Positions 1 to 9,115 of a DNA stretch of 64,000 nucleotides are shown one piece after another. The notes beneath the pieces are model-generated. The model was not told the DNA's origin and searched no databases. It worked only from the letters and a program-made list of their open reading frames with translations. This DNA is from Pseudomonadota bacterium (GTDB lineage: Bacteria; Pseudomonadota; Alphaproteobacteria; Rhizobiales; Hyphomicrobiaceae). The stretch's first letter is position 1. The number at the start of each line of letters is the position of its first letter. The DNA is taken from positions 1 through 64,000 of the forward strand of contig JAEZRM010000145.1 in assembly GCA_023412805.1 (NCBI GenBank), given 5' to 3'. Made by a program: the position numbers and the translations under genes.

Positions 1-28
1 GGCCCCCCCAGGGGGCGGCCCTTTCTCA
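1..28 (+). terminator. Possible hairpin terminator of an upstream gene
   Basis: The first 20 bases form a GC-rich inverted repeat (GGCC plus a C-run, two-base loop, G-run, one bulged C, GGCC), followed by a short T/C stretch. It could end a gene lying left of the window. The upstream gene is not visible and the T-tract is weak, so this is tentative. Confidence 0.25.
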
Positions 29-225
29 CGCCGGATTGTGCCTCGGATCCTTACACCTCGGAGCAAATCCCACAAATGCACGGCGGTCTCCCGTTGTGCG
101 CTCGCCTCGACCCTTGCGCCGCTCGTCGGCCTGGGCTAACACCCCAGAAGGTAAGGGCTTGATGCGCGCGATTCCGCTTGTCGCCCCCGCCAAATCGTGG
201 CCGAGCAGCCGCCCGGGACGGATCG

Positions 226-591
226 ATGCCTGAACTGCTGATGGACTATCTGCCGATCGCCGTATTCATCGGCGTGGCGCTCGTTATTGGCTTGGCGCTG
301 ATGATCGCGCCGTTCCTGGTTGCCGTGCGCAATCCCGATCCCGAGAAGGTCTCGGCTTACGAGTGCGGCTTCAATGCGTTCGACGACGCGCGCATGAAAT
401 TCGACGTGCGCTTTTATCTCGTCGCCATTCTCTTCATCATCTTCGATCTCGAAGTGGCCTTCCTCTTTCCGTGGGCTGTTGCCTTCAAGGAAGTCGGCGC
501 CTTCGGCTTCTGGTCGATGATGGTGTTCCTCGGCGTGCTCACGATCGGCTTCATCTACGAGTGGCGCAAAGGAGCGCTGGAATGGGATTGA
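226..591 (+). CDS. nuoA: NADH-quinone oxidoreductase subunit A
   Basis: Membrane subunit of respiratory complex I (NDH-1) in the inner membrane. The 121-residue product has the usual NuoA length and three hydrophobic helices (about residues 7-30, 65-85 and 90-112). It carries the family signature YECGFNAFDDARMKFDVRFY around residues 45-64 and the acidic segment FIIFDLEVAFLFPW. I chose the ATG at 226 because the longer frame from a TTG at 178 adds a non-conserved leader. The stop overlaps the nuoB start by 10 bases, implying translational coupling. It is the first gene of nuoABC, and the 225 bases upstream hold no gene. Confidence 0.95.
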   Translation: MPELLMDYLPIAVFIGVALVIGLALMIAPFLVAVRNPDPEKVSAYECGFNAFDDARMKFDVRFYLVAILFIIFDLEVAFLFPWAVAFKEVGAFGFWSMMVFLGVLTIGFIYEWRKGALEWD

Positions 592-1148
592 TCACGCCGC
601 CAGTTCCGGTCTTCGACAAGCCGCGCGAGGGCGCGAGTGGCCTCGTGAAGCCAGGCGACCGCGGCTTCACCGAGCTGTCCAACGAGCTTGCCGACAAAGG
701 TTTCCTCGTCACCACTACGGATGACCTCATCAACTGGGCGCGCACCGGCTCGCTCATGTGGATGACCTTCGGCCTCGCCTGCTGTGCCGTCGAGATGATG
801 CAGGCCTCCATGCCGCGCTACGATGTCGAGCGTTTCGGCTTCGCGCCGCGCGCTTCGCCCCGACAGTCGGATGTGATGATCGTCGCGGGGACGCTCACGA
901 ACAAGATGGCGCCGGCACTCCGCAAGGTCTACGACCAGATGCCCGAGCCGCGCTATGTGATCTCCATGGGATCGTGCGCGAACGGCGGTGGGTATTACCA
1001 CTACAGCTACGCCGTCGTGCGTGGCTGCGATCGTGTCGTGCCGGTCGATATCTACGTGCCGGGTTGCCCGCCGACGGCCGAGGCGCTGGTCTACGGCATT
1101 CTGCTGCTGCAGAAGAAGATCCGGCGCACCGGAACAATCGAGCGGTAG
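582..1148 (+). CDS. nuoB: NADH-quinone oxidoreductase subunit B
   Basis: Peripheral-arm subunit of complex I that carries the terminal iron-sulfur cluster N2, which hands electrons to quinone. The 188-residue product shows the N2 cysteines: the tandem pair in GLACCAVEMM (about residues 60-70), the Cys in SMGSCANGGGYYHYSYAV and the Cys in YVPGCPPTAEAL. The ATG at 582 lies inside the end of nuoA and gives the normal family length. A longer reading of the same frame from position 363 is only out-of-frame nuoA sequence. nuoC follows after 6 bases, so the three genes form one transcript. Confidence 0.96.
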   Translation: MGLITPPVPVFDKPREGASGLVKPGDRGFTELSNELADKGFLVTTTDDLINWARTGSLMWMTFGLACCAVEMMQASMPRYDVERFGFAPRASPRQSDVMIVAGTLTNKMAPALRKVYDQMPEPRYVISMGSCANGGGYYHYSYAVVRGCDRVVPVDIYVPGCPPTAEALVYGILLLQKKIRRTGTIER

Positions 1149-1154
1149 AGATCC

Positions 1155-1802
1155 ATGCAGATGACCAGCGACAGCCTCGAGGACCTCAAGGAGCACATTG
1201 CTTCGGGCCTCGGCGACCGTCTTACCGATGCGAGCATTGCGAACGGGGAGCTGACGCTCATCGTGCTGCGCGAGCAGATCGTGCCGGTGCTGACGTACCT
1301 GCGTGACAACGGGCGCTGCCAGTTCGAGGTCTTGATCGACCTTTGCGGCGTTGACTACCCTGCACGTGAGCGGCGCTTCGATGTCGTCTACCACCTGCTT
1401 TCGGTGCGGCAGAACCAGCGCGTTCGCGTGAAGCTCGAGACTGACGAGACCAGTCTCGTGCCGAGTGTCGTCGGCGTGTTTCCAGCCGCGAACTGGTACG
1501 AGCGCGAGGCGTACGACATGTACGGTATGCCGTTCTCGGGGCATCCGGATCTGAGGCGCCTGCTCACCGACTACGGCTTTGAAGGTTTCCCACTGCGCAA
1601 GGACTTCCCGCTGACGGGTTATGTCGAGGTGCGCTACGACGACGAGCTGAAGCGTGTCGTCTATGACCGCGTGCGTCTTACGCAGGAGTTCCGCGACTTC
1701 GACTTCGAGAGCCCGTGGGAAGGTGTGGACTACATCCTCCCGGGTGACGAGAAGGCGCCGACGCCCGTAGCACCGCCGCCGCCTCCGCCAGCGAAGAACT
1801 GA
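1155..1802 (+). CDS. nuoC: NADH-quinone oxidoreductase subunit C (30 kDa subunit)
   Basis: Soluble complex I subunit of the quinone-binding module, partner of NuoB and NuoD. The 215-residue protein contains the 30-kDa signature ANWYEREAYDMYGMPFSGHP (about residues 111-130), then LRRLLTDYGFEGFPLRKDFP and the terminal motif FDFESPWEG. The last 20 or so residues are an Ala/Pro-rich tail that varies in the family. nuoD should come next in a standard operon. Instead the gene ends 18 bases before the stop of an opposing GMC oxidoreductase, so the rest of the nuo set lies elsewhere or has been separated by rearrangement. Confidence 0.96.
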   Translation: MQMTSDSLEDLKEHIASGLGDRLTDASIANGELTLIVLREQIVPVLTYLRDNGRCQFEVLIDLCGVDYPARERRFDVVYHLLSVRQNQRVRVKLETDETSLVPSVVGVFPAANWYEREAYDMYGMPFSGHPDLRRLLTDYGFEGFPLRKDFPLTGYVEVRYDDELKRVVYDRVRLTQEFRDFDFESPWEGVDYILPGDEKAPTPVAPPPPPPAKN

Positions 1803-1820
1803 TCGGCCTCGCAGCGCGCC

Positions 1821-3437
1821 TTAGCTGCGCGCGTCGACCTTGATCATGTCGGCGGCCTTCTCCGCGATCATGATCGTCGGCGCATTGGTATTGCCCGAAA
1901 TCAGGTTCGGCATGATTGAGGCATCGATCACGCGGAGCCCGCCAATGCCGTGCACGCGCAGCCGCGCATCGACGACCGCCATGGGATCGTTCCCCATTTT
2001 GCACGTGCCGCAAGGGTGAAAAACCGTGGTGCCGCGCTCCATGGCGAACTGCAGGAAATCCTCGTCGCTCACGCATTCCGGGCCCGGGAAGACTTCGCGC
2101 CGCACGAGCGGCTTGAAGGAAGCCTGCTCGGAGATGCGCCGCGCGAGCTTCAATCCCGCGAGCGTAATACGCCGGTCGCTCTCGGCCGCGAGATAGTTGG
2201 CGACGATGGCGGGCTTCTCCTTGGGATCGGCGGAAACAATGTGCTGATGGCCGCGGCTGTCGGGCCTGAGCACGCAGATCGTCGAGGACACGCCGGCAAA
2301 TTTGTGCAGGCCCTTGCCGGGCGCGTCGGCCGAGAAGGGAATGAAGTGGAACTGGATGTCGGGCTCGTCGAGCTCCGGCGTTGATTTGGCGAAAACACCG
2401 GCTGGGGCCGCACCATTCGCCAAAATGCCACGGCGATTGAACGCATATTCGAGGCCGGTCTTCAGCTGCAGCAGCGGGCTGTGCCATACCGCGTTGAGAC
2501 TGTAGGGGAGCGTCACTTCGTAGACGGAACGGACCTGATAGTGATCCTGCAGGTTCTCACCGACGCCCTTGAGCTCGTGACGCACAGGGATGCCGACTTT
2601 CTTGAGCACATCGCCCTGCCCGATGCCGGACAGCTCCAAAATCTGCGGGCTGCCGATGGCACCCGCCGCGAGCAGAACCTCGCGGCGCGCCTTGATGAAG
2701 CGCTTCTCGCCACCGACGGAGAAGTGAACGCCTGAAGCACGCTTTTCGTCGAGCGCGATGCCCTCCACCTCGGCGTGCGTGATCACGCGCAGGTTGGTCC
2801 GGTTGGCCGCATCGCGCAGATACGTGACCGCCGTTGAGCCACGCCGGCCGTCGCGGATCGTGTACTGGTAGAAGCCCGCACCTTCCTGGGACTTGCCGTT
2901 GAAATCCTCGGTCGGCGGAATGCCGGCTTCGACGGATGCTTCAACGAAAGCCGAGCAGAGCGGGTTGTCCATGCGGCGGTCGGTGACCGAGAGTGGTCCG
3001 CCCGCGCCGTGCAGTTCGTCCGCGCCACGCTCCTGGTTCTCGGCGCGCTTGAAGTACGGCAGCACGTCCTCGTAGGACCAGCCGACATTGCCGAGCTGGC
3101 GCCACACGTCGTAGTCGCGCGCCTGTCCGCGCACATAGAGAAGGCCGTTGATGGCGCTCGAGCCGCCAAGGACGCGCCCGCGCGGCCACGGGACATAGCG
3201 CCCGCCGAGGTGCGGCTCTGGACCTGCTGCGTACTGCCAGGTGATGTCGGGATTGTACATCGTGCGGAAGTAGCCGCCCGGAATGTGGATCCACGGGTTC
3301 GTGTCGCGGCCGCCAGCCTCCAGCAGCGCCACCGTCACGCCGGCCTGCTCGCTGAGCCTGTTTGCAAGCACGCAACCTGCCGAGCCGGCCCCCACGATGA
3401 CATAGTCGAAGCTGCCTTCGTCCTTCCCAACCGGCAT
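1821..3437 (-). CDS. GMC-family FAD-dependent alcohol/choline dehydrogenase-like oxidoreductase
   Basis: Flavoprotein oxidase or dehydrogenase of the glucose-methanol-choline family, probably cytoplasmic. The 538-residue product begins with the FAD-binding fold DYVIVGAGSAGCVLANRLSE (about residues 10-29). It has the GMC signature GRVLGGSSAINGLLYVRGQ and the C-terminal region with FHPCGTCKMG and ISGNTNAPTIMIAEKAADMI, holding the catalytic His and Asn. The ATG at 3437 follows a GGGAGGCGGG ribosome site, and a longer frame to 3563 adds low-complexity sequence. Substrate is not predictable; AlkJ-like alcohol and choline dehydrogenases share this layout. It converges on nuoC with an 18-base gap. 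Confidence 0.9.
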   Translation of the reverse strand: MPVGKDEGSFDYVIVGAGSAGCVLANRLSEQAGVTVALLEAGGRDTNPWIHIPGGYFRTMYNPDITWQYAAGPEPHLGGRYVPWPRGRVLGGSSAINGLLYVRGQARDYDVWRQLGNVGWSYEDVLPYFKRAENQERGADELHGAGGPLSVTDRRMDNPLCSAFVEASVEAGIPPTEDFNGKSQEGAGFYQYTIRDGRRGSTAVTYLRDAANRTNLRVITHAEVEGIALDEKRASGVHFSVGGEKRFIKARREVLLAAGAIGSPQILELSGIGQGDVLKKVGIPVRHELKGVGENLQDHYQVRSVYEVTLPYSLNAVWHSPLLQLKTGLEYAFNRRGILANGAAPAGVFAKSTPELDEPDIQFHFIPFSADAPGKGLHKFAGVSSTICVLRPDSRGHQHIVSADPKEKPAIVANYLAAESDRRITLAGLKLARRISEQASFKPLVRREVFPGPECVSDEDFLQFAMERGTTVFHPCGTCKMGNDPMAVVDARLRVHGIGGLRVIDASIMPNLISGNTNAPTIMIAEKAADMIKVDARS

Positions 3438-3865
3438 CCCGCCTCCCCGTTGTTCAAATCGTCGGCGCCGTTCGCGGGCGCCCGTCGCCGGGGAATGTAC
3501 ACGGAATGCCGGAAAGATCGACTCTTCAGGAACCGCTCGGGAGCGTATGCAGCATCGGCGCATTTACGGTGCAGGGTACTCGGCACATAGGGTCTGACCT
3601 GATGGTCTTGTTACGTGGCCGACGGAACAATCGGCTATACTACGTTGTTAATACTCGTATCGGCACCCGAACTTGATCCTCCCGGGCCAAGAGTGCCCGA
3701 TGCACGTAGGTAAACCTTAATACGACCCGCCTATACTTGCCCTCTGGAATAGAAAACGGCCCATGTCGAGGGGGAATTAATCATCCCCGGCACGAGGCTT
3801 GCAAATCCAGAGCCTGAGTAGAGGCTCGGGGGCACCCGCTCCGGCGGTTGCCTGGGGAGTCGAGT
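3438..3865. other. Intergenic region between divergent GMC oxidoreductase and patatin genes
   Basis: 428 bases separate two divergent starts. No convincing gene is present. It is more AT-rich than its surroundings around 3600-3760 and holds two TATACT hexamers (3636-3641 and 3732-3737) that could be -10 elements. Neither has a clear -35 at proper spacing, so no promoter is called. Confidence 0.5.
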
Positions 3866-4825
3866 ATGGCACGCGGTAAGGTTGGTATTGCACTAGGCGG
3901 TGGTGCCGCGCGGGGGTGGGCCCACATAGGGGTGCTCCGGGCGCTCGCCCAGGTCGGCGTGGTGCCGGACATCATCGCCGGAACGTCGATCGGTGCCGTC
4001 GTGGGGGGCTGCTTTGCGGCCGGCCGCCTCGATGAGCTCGAAGGCTTCGCCCGCGATCTCACCAAGCGCAAGATCTTCGGATATCTCGATTTCAATCTTT
4101 CCGGGTCCGGCCTTATCACGGGACAACGTGTCGTTGAGCGTCTCGAGGGGCATCTCCAGAATCTCCAGATCGAGAATATGGAGTTCCGCTTTGCGGCGGT
4201 TGCCACCGAGTTCGGCACCGGGCAGGAAACCTGGATCACGCGCGGGCCGCTGGTCGAGGCCATGCGAGCCTCCTATGCGCTGCCCGGCATCTTCAAGCCG
4301 GTTCGCATCAACAACCGCTGGCTCATGGATGGTGCGCTCTGCAACCCCGTGCCCGCATCGGTCTGCCGGGCTCTGGGCGCGCGCTATGTCATCGCGGTCA
4401 ATCTCAACTCCGACGCCTGCGGGCGTGGCAATCAGTTTCCCGAACTCGATGGGGGCCTGATGGAGCCGACACCGCCTCCGCCGCCCGAGCCGCCTCAGGC
4501 GCGCACGCTCGCCAATGGTTTCGGTGCGCGGAACCTCATCAAGCGCCAGCTCTTTGGCGGTGGTGACAGCAGCCCAGGCATCTCCAGTGTCATGGTCGAT
4601 GCCTTCAACATCGTTCAGGACCGGATTGCGCGCTCGCGGCTCGCTGGCGATCCGCCGGACGCGATCATCAATCCGCGCCTCGCCGGCATTGGCCTCTTCG
4701 ATTTCCATGCAGCCGATGCGCTCATCTCGCGCGGCATGGCGGCTGCTCAGCGCGAAGCCGAGGACATCCGCCGCGAGATCGCCGCTCGCGAAGCCGCAAC
4801 ACAGCGCCATCTCGCTCTGGCCTGA
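3866..4825 (+). CDS. Patatin-like phospholipase/acylhydrolase (RssA type)
   Basis: Predicted serine acylhydrolase of the bacterial patatin family. The 319-residue product has the oxyanion Gly-rich motif GIALGGGAARGWAHIGVL (residues 6-23), the nucleophile elbow GTSIGAVVGG with its catalytic Ser (about residue 43), and the dyad Asp in MDGALCNPVP. The last motif is DGA rather than DGG, as in many RssA-like proteins. A proline-rich insert lies around residues 200-215. Start at ATG 3866; the TTG at 3848 adds six unconserved residues. It is one of three patatin-like genes in the first 13 kb. The substrate is unknown, most likely membrane phospholipid or another acyl ester. Confidence 0.9.
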   Translation: MARGKVGIALGGGAARGWAHIGVLRALAQVGVVPDIIAGTSIGAVVGGCFAAGRLDELEGFARDLTKRKIFGYLDFNLSGSGLITGQRVVERLEGHLQNLQIENMEFRFAAVATEFGTGQETWITRGPLVEAMRASYALPGIFKPVRINNRWLMDGALCNPVPASVCRALGARYVIAVNLNSDACGRGNQFPELDGGLMEPTPPPPPEPPQARTLANGFGARNLIKRQLFGGGDSSPGISSVMVDAFNIVQDRIARSRLAGDPPDAIINPRLAGIGLFDFHAADALISRGMAAAQREAEDIRREIAAREAATQRHLALA

Positions 4826-4949
4826 TCCAGCAGCCACCTCGTGACATGTGCGAATGGCGCTGGATTGCCGGCGCCTGTCGTGATCTTGTGCGCCTCCCCG
4901 AACAATAAGGTCCAGCATCCAAGCGGGCCCACACGCGGGTGGAAGCGCG

Positions 4950-5897
4950 ATGCAGGATAGAACTACGGATGCGGAGGCCACGCGCCGTGCCGCGATCGCT
5001 GTGGCGAACGATCGCCTCGACGTATTCGCCGTCGGTATTCTGACTCTGTTGTGCGTGTTTCTGGGTATCGGTCAGGTGGCGATGAAGGTCGCCAACACGG
5101 GTATCTCGCCGATCCTGCAGGGAGGTCTGCGCTCGCTCCTCGCTGCCGGTCTCGTTGGCCTCCTCTGCGCCGTGCGTGGCATCTCGCTTCGCGTGAGCCG
5201 CGTTGCGCTGGTACCGATGATTCTCTCGGCGCTCTTCTTCACGCTCGAGTTTGCCTTCCTGTATCCCGGTCTCGATCGCACTACGGCCTCGCGCGCTGTC
5301 ATCTTCCTTTACACATCGCCGTTCGTCGTGGCTTTGGGCGCGCATTTTCTCATCCCCGGCGACCGCCTGACTCTTTCTAAAACTGCGGGGCTTCTCGCTG
5401 CGCTCGCGGGCATCATGATCGTCCTGGCCGGACGCGAAACGAAAGGTGTCAGCTCGTTGACGGGCGATCTTCTCTGCCTTGCGGGCGGCATTTCCTGGGG
5501 CTTTCTCACGCTCACCGTGCGCGCCACGCGGCTTGCAGCGGAGCGTCCGGAGCGCGTGATCTTCATGCAGCTCTTCATCTCCGGCATACTGCTGTGGCTG
5601 ATCTCTCTCGCGCTCGGCGAGCGCGGGATTACCGATCCATCGCCGCTCGTGCTGAGCGCGTTCGGCTATACCGTGGTCTTCGTCGCCTTCATCACTTTCA
5701 CGACGAGCCTCTGGCTCATGACGCGCTATCCGGCATCGCGCGTCATGGCATTCCTGATGATCACGCCAGTCTTCGGCGTAGCTGCCGGCGTGATCCTTCT
5801 CGACGAACCGCTGACCATGCACCTGGGCGTCGGTCTGATCGTCGTGATCATCGGTCTGTGGCTGGTGAACCGTCCCACGAAGAAGACAAGTAAATAA
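4950..5897 (+). CDS. EamA/DMT-family permease
   Basis: Inner-membrane transporter of the drug/metabolite superfamily. The 315-residue protein has about ten hydrophobic helices arranged as two EamA repeats, with an internal boundary near residue 160. The second half keeps the typical AFITFTTSLWLMTRYPASR and ILLDEPLTMHLGVGLIVVIIGL segments. The substrate cannot be inferred. It follows the patatin gene after 124 bases and is terminated by a multi-hairpin repeat that begins at its stop codon. Confidence 0.88.
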   Translation: MQDRTTDAEATRRAAIAVANDRLDVFAVGILTLLCVFLGIGQVAMKVANTGISPILQGGLRSLLAAGLVGLLCAVRGISLRVSRVALVPMILSALFFTLEFAFLYPGLDRTTASRAVIFLYTSPFVVALGAHFLIPGDRLTLSKTAGLLAALAGIMIVLAGRETKGVSSLTGDLLCLAGGISWGFLTLTVRATRLAAERPERVIFMQLFISGILLWLISLALGERGITDPSPLVLSAFGYTVVFVAFITFTTSLWLMTRYPASRVMAFLMITPVFGVAAGVILLDEPLTMHLGVGLIVVIIGLWLVNRPTKKTSK

Positions 5898-6027
5898 AAG
5901 GCGGGGGCTCCGGGGGTGTCCCCCGGGCGGGGAGTGGGGCTGCGGCCCCACTCGCGCCTCCGGCGCGACGAGGGCCAGCCCTCGCGCTCCCGCTGGGAGG
6001 GACACCCTCCCGGACCCACCCGCTTTT
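5897..6027 (+). repeat. Mosaic palindromic intergenic repeat, copy 1 (complete)
   Basis: This stretch of about 130 bases fills the gap between two convergent genes (DMT permease and xseA) and folds into five consecutive hairpins: CCGGGGG/CCCCCGG around TGT, AGTGGGGC/GCCCCACT, CGCGCC/GGCGCG, CGAGGGC/GCCCTCG and GGGAGGG/CCCTCCC around ACA. Outer arms AAAGGCGGG (5897-5905) and CCCGCTTTT (6019-6027) bracket it. The same architecture recurs at 21894-22026 and, truncated and inverted, at 15611-15688. It may act as a bidirectional terminator. Confidence 0.85.
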
Positions 6028-6036
6028 ATAGACTTT

Positions 6037-7668
6037 TCAGAACAGCGAGCCCTGGCCCTCCGGGCCACTGCGCTTCAGTGGGCGCGGCTTCGGCGGATCG
6101 GCGGGCTTCTCTCCCGAAGCCTCCACCGATGTTATGCGAGCGCCTGCGCTGCCGTCGGCAAGCTCGATGCCGACATGCGTATCGACAGCTATCGCCAAGA
6201 TCGATCGCACGGCGCGTCCGTCCTGATCACGCACCACCGCAAAACCGCGCCGTAAGACGCTTTGATAGCTGAGCGAGGCGAGCATTTGCGCTTGGGCATC
6301 GAGTGCGCGCCGTTCGAGCACGAGGCGGCCTGCAAAAGCCTGGGTTAGCCGTCTCGATGAGTTGGTGAAGCGTTCGTCCAGGCGCGCGACCTTCTGCACG
6401 AGCGCGTGCGGTGTGTGGCGCGCAGCGACACGCTCGAAGCGCGTGCGTCCCGTGGATGTATGTCGCGCGAGTGCGGTGAGGCCGGCGCGCTGTGCCCGCT
6501 CGAGGCGCTGGCGATCGCGATCGAGAAGCTGCGCCACGAGCCGCGGCTGAAAGCGTGCTTCTATGCGCGCGAGGCGTTTGCCATGCGCCTGCGTGTTGGC
6601 CGCGAGTGCGCGCGTGAGGCGACGCTCGACGGCATCGAAGCGCTGGCGCGGCAGGGCAAGCAGATCTTCGAGACGCGGGAGGCCACGCGCCGCCGCCTTG
6701 AGATGCGTGCGTGCAGCGTCGATCGTGCGCCGGACGGATTTGCCGAGACGCAGCGCGAGATCGCCGATGCTTTCGACAAGCTCACCGTGCTTCGGCACAG
6801 CCCATTCGGCAGCCTTGGTCGGTGTCGGGGCACGCGCATCCGCCGCGAGATCGATGAGTGTCCAGTCCGTCTCGTGACCAACGGCGGAGATGAGCGGTAT
6901 CGTGCTCTCGGCCGCGGCGCGGACGACGATCTCCTCGTTGAAGCCCCACAGATCTTCCAGGCTGCCGCCGCCGCGCGCGACGATGAGGACATCCGGGCGT
7001 GGTACCGGCCCGCCCGGTGCGATGGCATTGAACCCGCGAATGGCCGCGGCCACTTCCTTCGCGCTGGTTTCTCCCTGGACGCGTACAGGCCACACGATGA
7101 CGTGCGCCGGATAGCGCTCCTCGAAGCCGTGCAGCATGTCCCGAATGACGGCACCGGTCGGCGACGTGACGATGCCGACGACGCGCGGCAGAAATGGCAG
7201 CGGCTTCTTGCGCTCTTCCGAAAAAAGTCCTTCGGCAGTGAGCTTGCGCCGGCGCTCTTCGAGCAAGGCCATGAGCGCGCCGACGCCGGCCGGTTCGAGC
7301 GCCTCGATCACGATCTGATATTTCGACGAGCCGGGATAGCTCGTCACCTTGCCCGTCGCTATGACTTCGAGCCCTTCCTCGGGCTTGAAGCGGAGCTTCT
7401 GGAATACGCCGCGCCAGATCACCGCCTCGATCTTTGCCTTGTCGTCCTTGAGGGCGAAATAGCAATGGCCCGACGCGTGCGGCCCGCGGTATCCCGAAAT
7501 TTCGCCACGTAGACGGACGAATCCGAAATTGTCCTCCAACGACCGCTTTATGGCGTTGGAGAGTTCGGAAACCGAGAGTTCCGGGTTGTTACTGGCGCCG
7601 GCACGGCCGGCGCGGACTGGCTCTGCCACGAATCGCACCCGTTTGTTACAACGACGTTCATGATACAC
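6037..7668 (-). CDS. xseA: Exodeoxyribonuclease VII large subunit
   Basis: Catalytic large subunit of exonuclease VII, a cytoplasmic single-strand DNA exonuclease made with XseB. An OB-fold lies at about residues 28-125 (PELSVSELSNAIKRSLEDNF, LRGEISGYRGPHASGHCYF). The nuclease core follows with VVGIVTSPTGAVIRDML, VLIVARGGGSLEDLWGFNEE and PLISAVGHETDWTL. A long Arg/Ala-rich coiled region and a lysine/proline-rich tail complete the usual length of about 540. The start is uncertain: GTG codons at 7668, 7638 and 7629 are all possible and none has a strong ribosome site. xseB is not in the window. It is divergent from purD. Confidence 0.94.
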   Translation of the reverse strand: MYHERRCNKRVRFVAEPVRAGRAGASNNPELSVSELSNAIKRSLEDNFGFVRLRGEISGYRGPHASGHCYFALKDDKAKIEAVIWRGVFQKLRFKPEEGLEVIATGKVTSYPGSSKYQIVIEALEPAGVGALMALLEERRRKLTAEGLFSEERKKPLPFLPRVVGIVTSPTGAVIRDMLHGFEERYPAHVIVWPVRVQGETSAKEVAAAIRGFNAIAPGGPVPRPDVLIVARGGGSLEDLWGFNEEIVVRAAAESTIPLISAVGHETDWTLIDLAADARAPTPTKAAEWAVPKHGELVESIGDLALRLGKSVRRTIDAARTHLKAAARGLPRLEDLLALPRQRFDAVERRLTRALAANTQAHGKRLARIEARFQPRLVAQLLDRDRQRLERAQRAGLTALARHTSTGRTRFERVAARHTPHALVQKVARLDERFTNSSRRLTQAFAGRLVLERRALDAQAQMLASLSYQSVLRRGFAVVRDQDGRAVRSILAIAVDTHVGIELADGSAGARITSVEASGEKPADPPKPRPLKRSGPEGQGSLF

Positions 7669-7822
7669 GAAGGTGGCCGCAACGAGAGCCGCAAGAGGGA
7701 TTATCCTCGCGGCGCCACGGCGTGATCAGATCGGAGCGAATTTCCGGATCTGCAACACACGAGCTGGCTTATGGGATGCTAGCATCGAGGTCGGGCGAAC
7801 TTTGGCATCGGGGCACTAGCGA

Positions 7823-9115
7823 ATGAACGTCCTACTGATCGGTTCCGGCGGGCGGGAGCACGCGTTGGCGTGGGCGCTGGCAGCCAGTCCGCTCCTCACC
7901 AAACTGTATTGCGCCCCGGGCAATGCCGGCATTGCGGATGTCGCGGAATGTGTTGCTATCTCGGTCGACGATCACCCCGCGATTGTCCAATTCGCCAAAC
8001 AGCGGGCCATCGACCTCGTTGTCGTCGGACCCGAGCAGCCCCTCGTCGCCGGGATCGTCGATGATCTCGCGGCGGCTGGCATCAAGGCCTTCGGGCCGAC
8101 GCGCGCCGCGGCCCAGCTCGAAGGCTCGAAGGGCTTCACCAAGGATCTCTGCGCCGAGCTTGGAATGCCGACCGGTGCCTACCGTCGCTTCACGGAGGCA
8201 GCGCCGGCCAAAATTTATGCCGCTGCTCAATCCCTACCGATCGTCATCAAGGCCGACGGTCTCGCCGCCGGCAAAGGCGTCACCATCGCGACGACGCGCG
8301 CCGAGGCGGACGACGCCATTGATGCCTGCTTCGCCGGCGCCTTCGGCAGCGCCGGCTATGAAGTCGTCGTCGAGGAATTCCTGGAGGGCGAGGAGGCGAG
8401 CTTCTTCGCGCTCGTCGACGGCCAGCACGCCCTCGCGCTCGCAACGGCGCAGGATCACAAGCGCGTTGGCGACGGCGACACGGGACCGAACACCGGCGGC
8501 ATGGGCGCGTATTCACCCGCACCAATAATGACGCCGGCGCTCGTTCAGCGCACGATGGACGAGATCATTCTGCCGACCGTGCGCGGCATGGCGGCACGCG
8601 GCATACCTTTTCGCGGCGTGCTCTATGCCGGCCTCATGCTGACGGCGGATGGCCCCAAGCTCATCGAATACAATACGCGCTTCGGTGATCCCGAGACGCA
8701 GGTGCTGATGATGCGCCTCAAGTCCGATCTTCTCGCTGCACTGCTGGCGGCGGCCGACGGCGTGCTCGGAACATTCGACTTGCGCTGGTCCGACGATGTC
8801 GCGCTCACCGTCGCGATGGCGTCGAAGGGTTATCCGGGCGCTTATGAGAAGGGCACCGAGATTCGCCGGCTCGAAGCGGCGGCAGCGCTCGAAGGCGTTG
8901 AGATTTTCCATGCCGGGACGGAGCGGCGTGATGGCCGCCTGCTTGCGACCGGCGGCCGCGTATTGAACGTGACGGCACGCGGGCGCTCCGTCGCCGAGGC
9001 GCAGGCCCGGGCCTACGCGGCGATCGATCTGATCGACTGGCCCGGCGGCTTCTGCCGTCGCGACATCGGCTGGCGCGCCATCGCCCGCGAGCGTCAGAAG
9101 AAGGCTGGCGGATGA
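7823..9115 (+). CDS. purD: Phosphoribosylamine-glycine ligase (GAR synthetase)
   Basis: Cytoplasmic ATP-grasp enzyme of purine biosynthesis that joins 5-phosphoribosylamine and glycine. The 430-residue length matches the family. Visible signatures are the N-terminal MNVLLIGSGGREHALAWALA, the ATP-grasp segments PIVIKADGLAAGKGV and VVEEFLEGEEASFFALVDG, and GPNTGGMGAYSPAP and YNTRFGDPETQ. The start has the ATG at 7823. Its stop overlaps the next gene's start (ATGA), so the hydrolase that follows is translationally coupled to a housekeeping gene. The purD/xseA divergent pair is, from memory, a common arrangement in this order. Confidence 0.97.
   Translation: MNVLLIGSGGREHALAWALAASPLLTKLYCAPGNAGIADVAECVAISVDDHPAIVQFAKQRAIDLVVVGPEQPLVAGIVDDLAAAGIKAFGPTRAAAQLEGSKGFTKDLCAELGMPTGAYRRFTEAAPAKIYAAAQSLPIVIKADGLAAGKGVTIATTRAEADDAIDACFAGAFGSAGYEVVVEEFLEGEEASFFALVDGQHALALATAQDHKRVGDGDTGPNTGGMGAYSPAPIMTPALVQRTMDEIILPTVRGMAARGIPFRGVLYAGLMLTADGPKLIEYNTRFGDPETQVLMMRLKSDLLAALLAAADGVLGTFDLRWSDDVALTVAMASKGYPGAYEKGTEIRRLEAAAALEGVEIFHAGTERRDGRLLATGGRVLNVTARGRSVAEAQARAYAAIDLIDWPGGFCRRDIGWRAIARERQKKAGG

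Noticed and set aside
555..1544. 329-codon minus-strand frame
   Set aside because: It lies fully antisense to nuoB/nuoC, whose own frames have clear family motifs.
4722..6068. 448-codon minus-strand frame
   Set aside because: It runs antisense to the DMT permease and through the palindromic repeat, with an Arg/Glu-rich composition typical of high-GC shadow frames.
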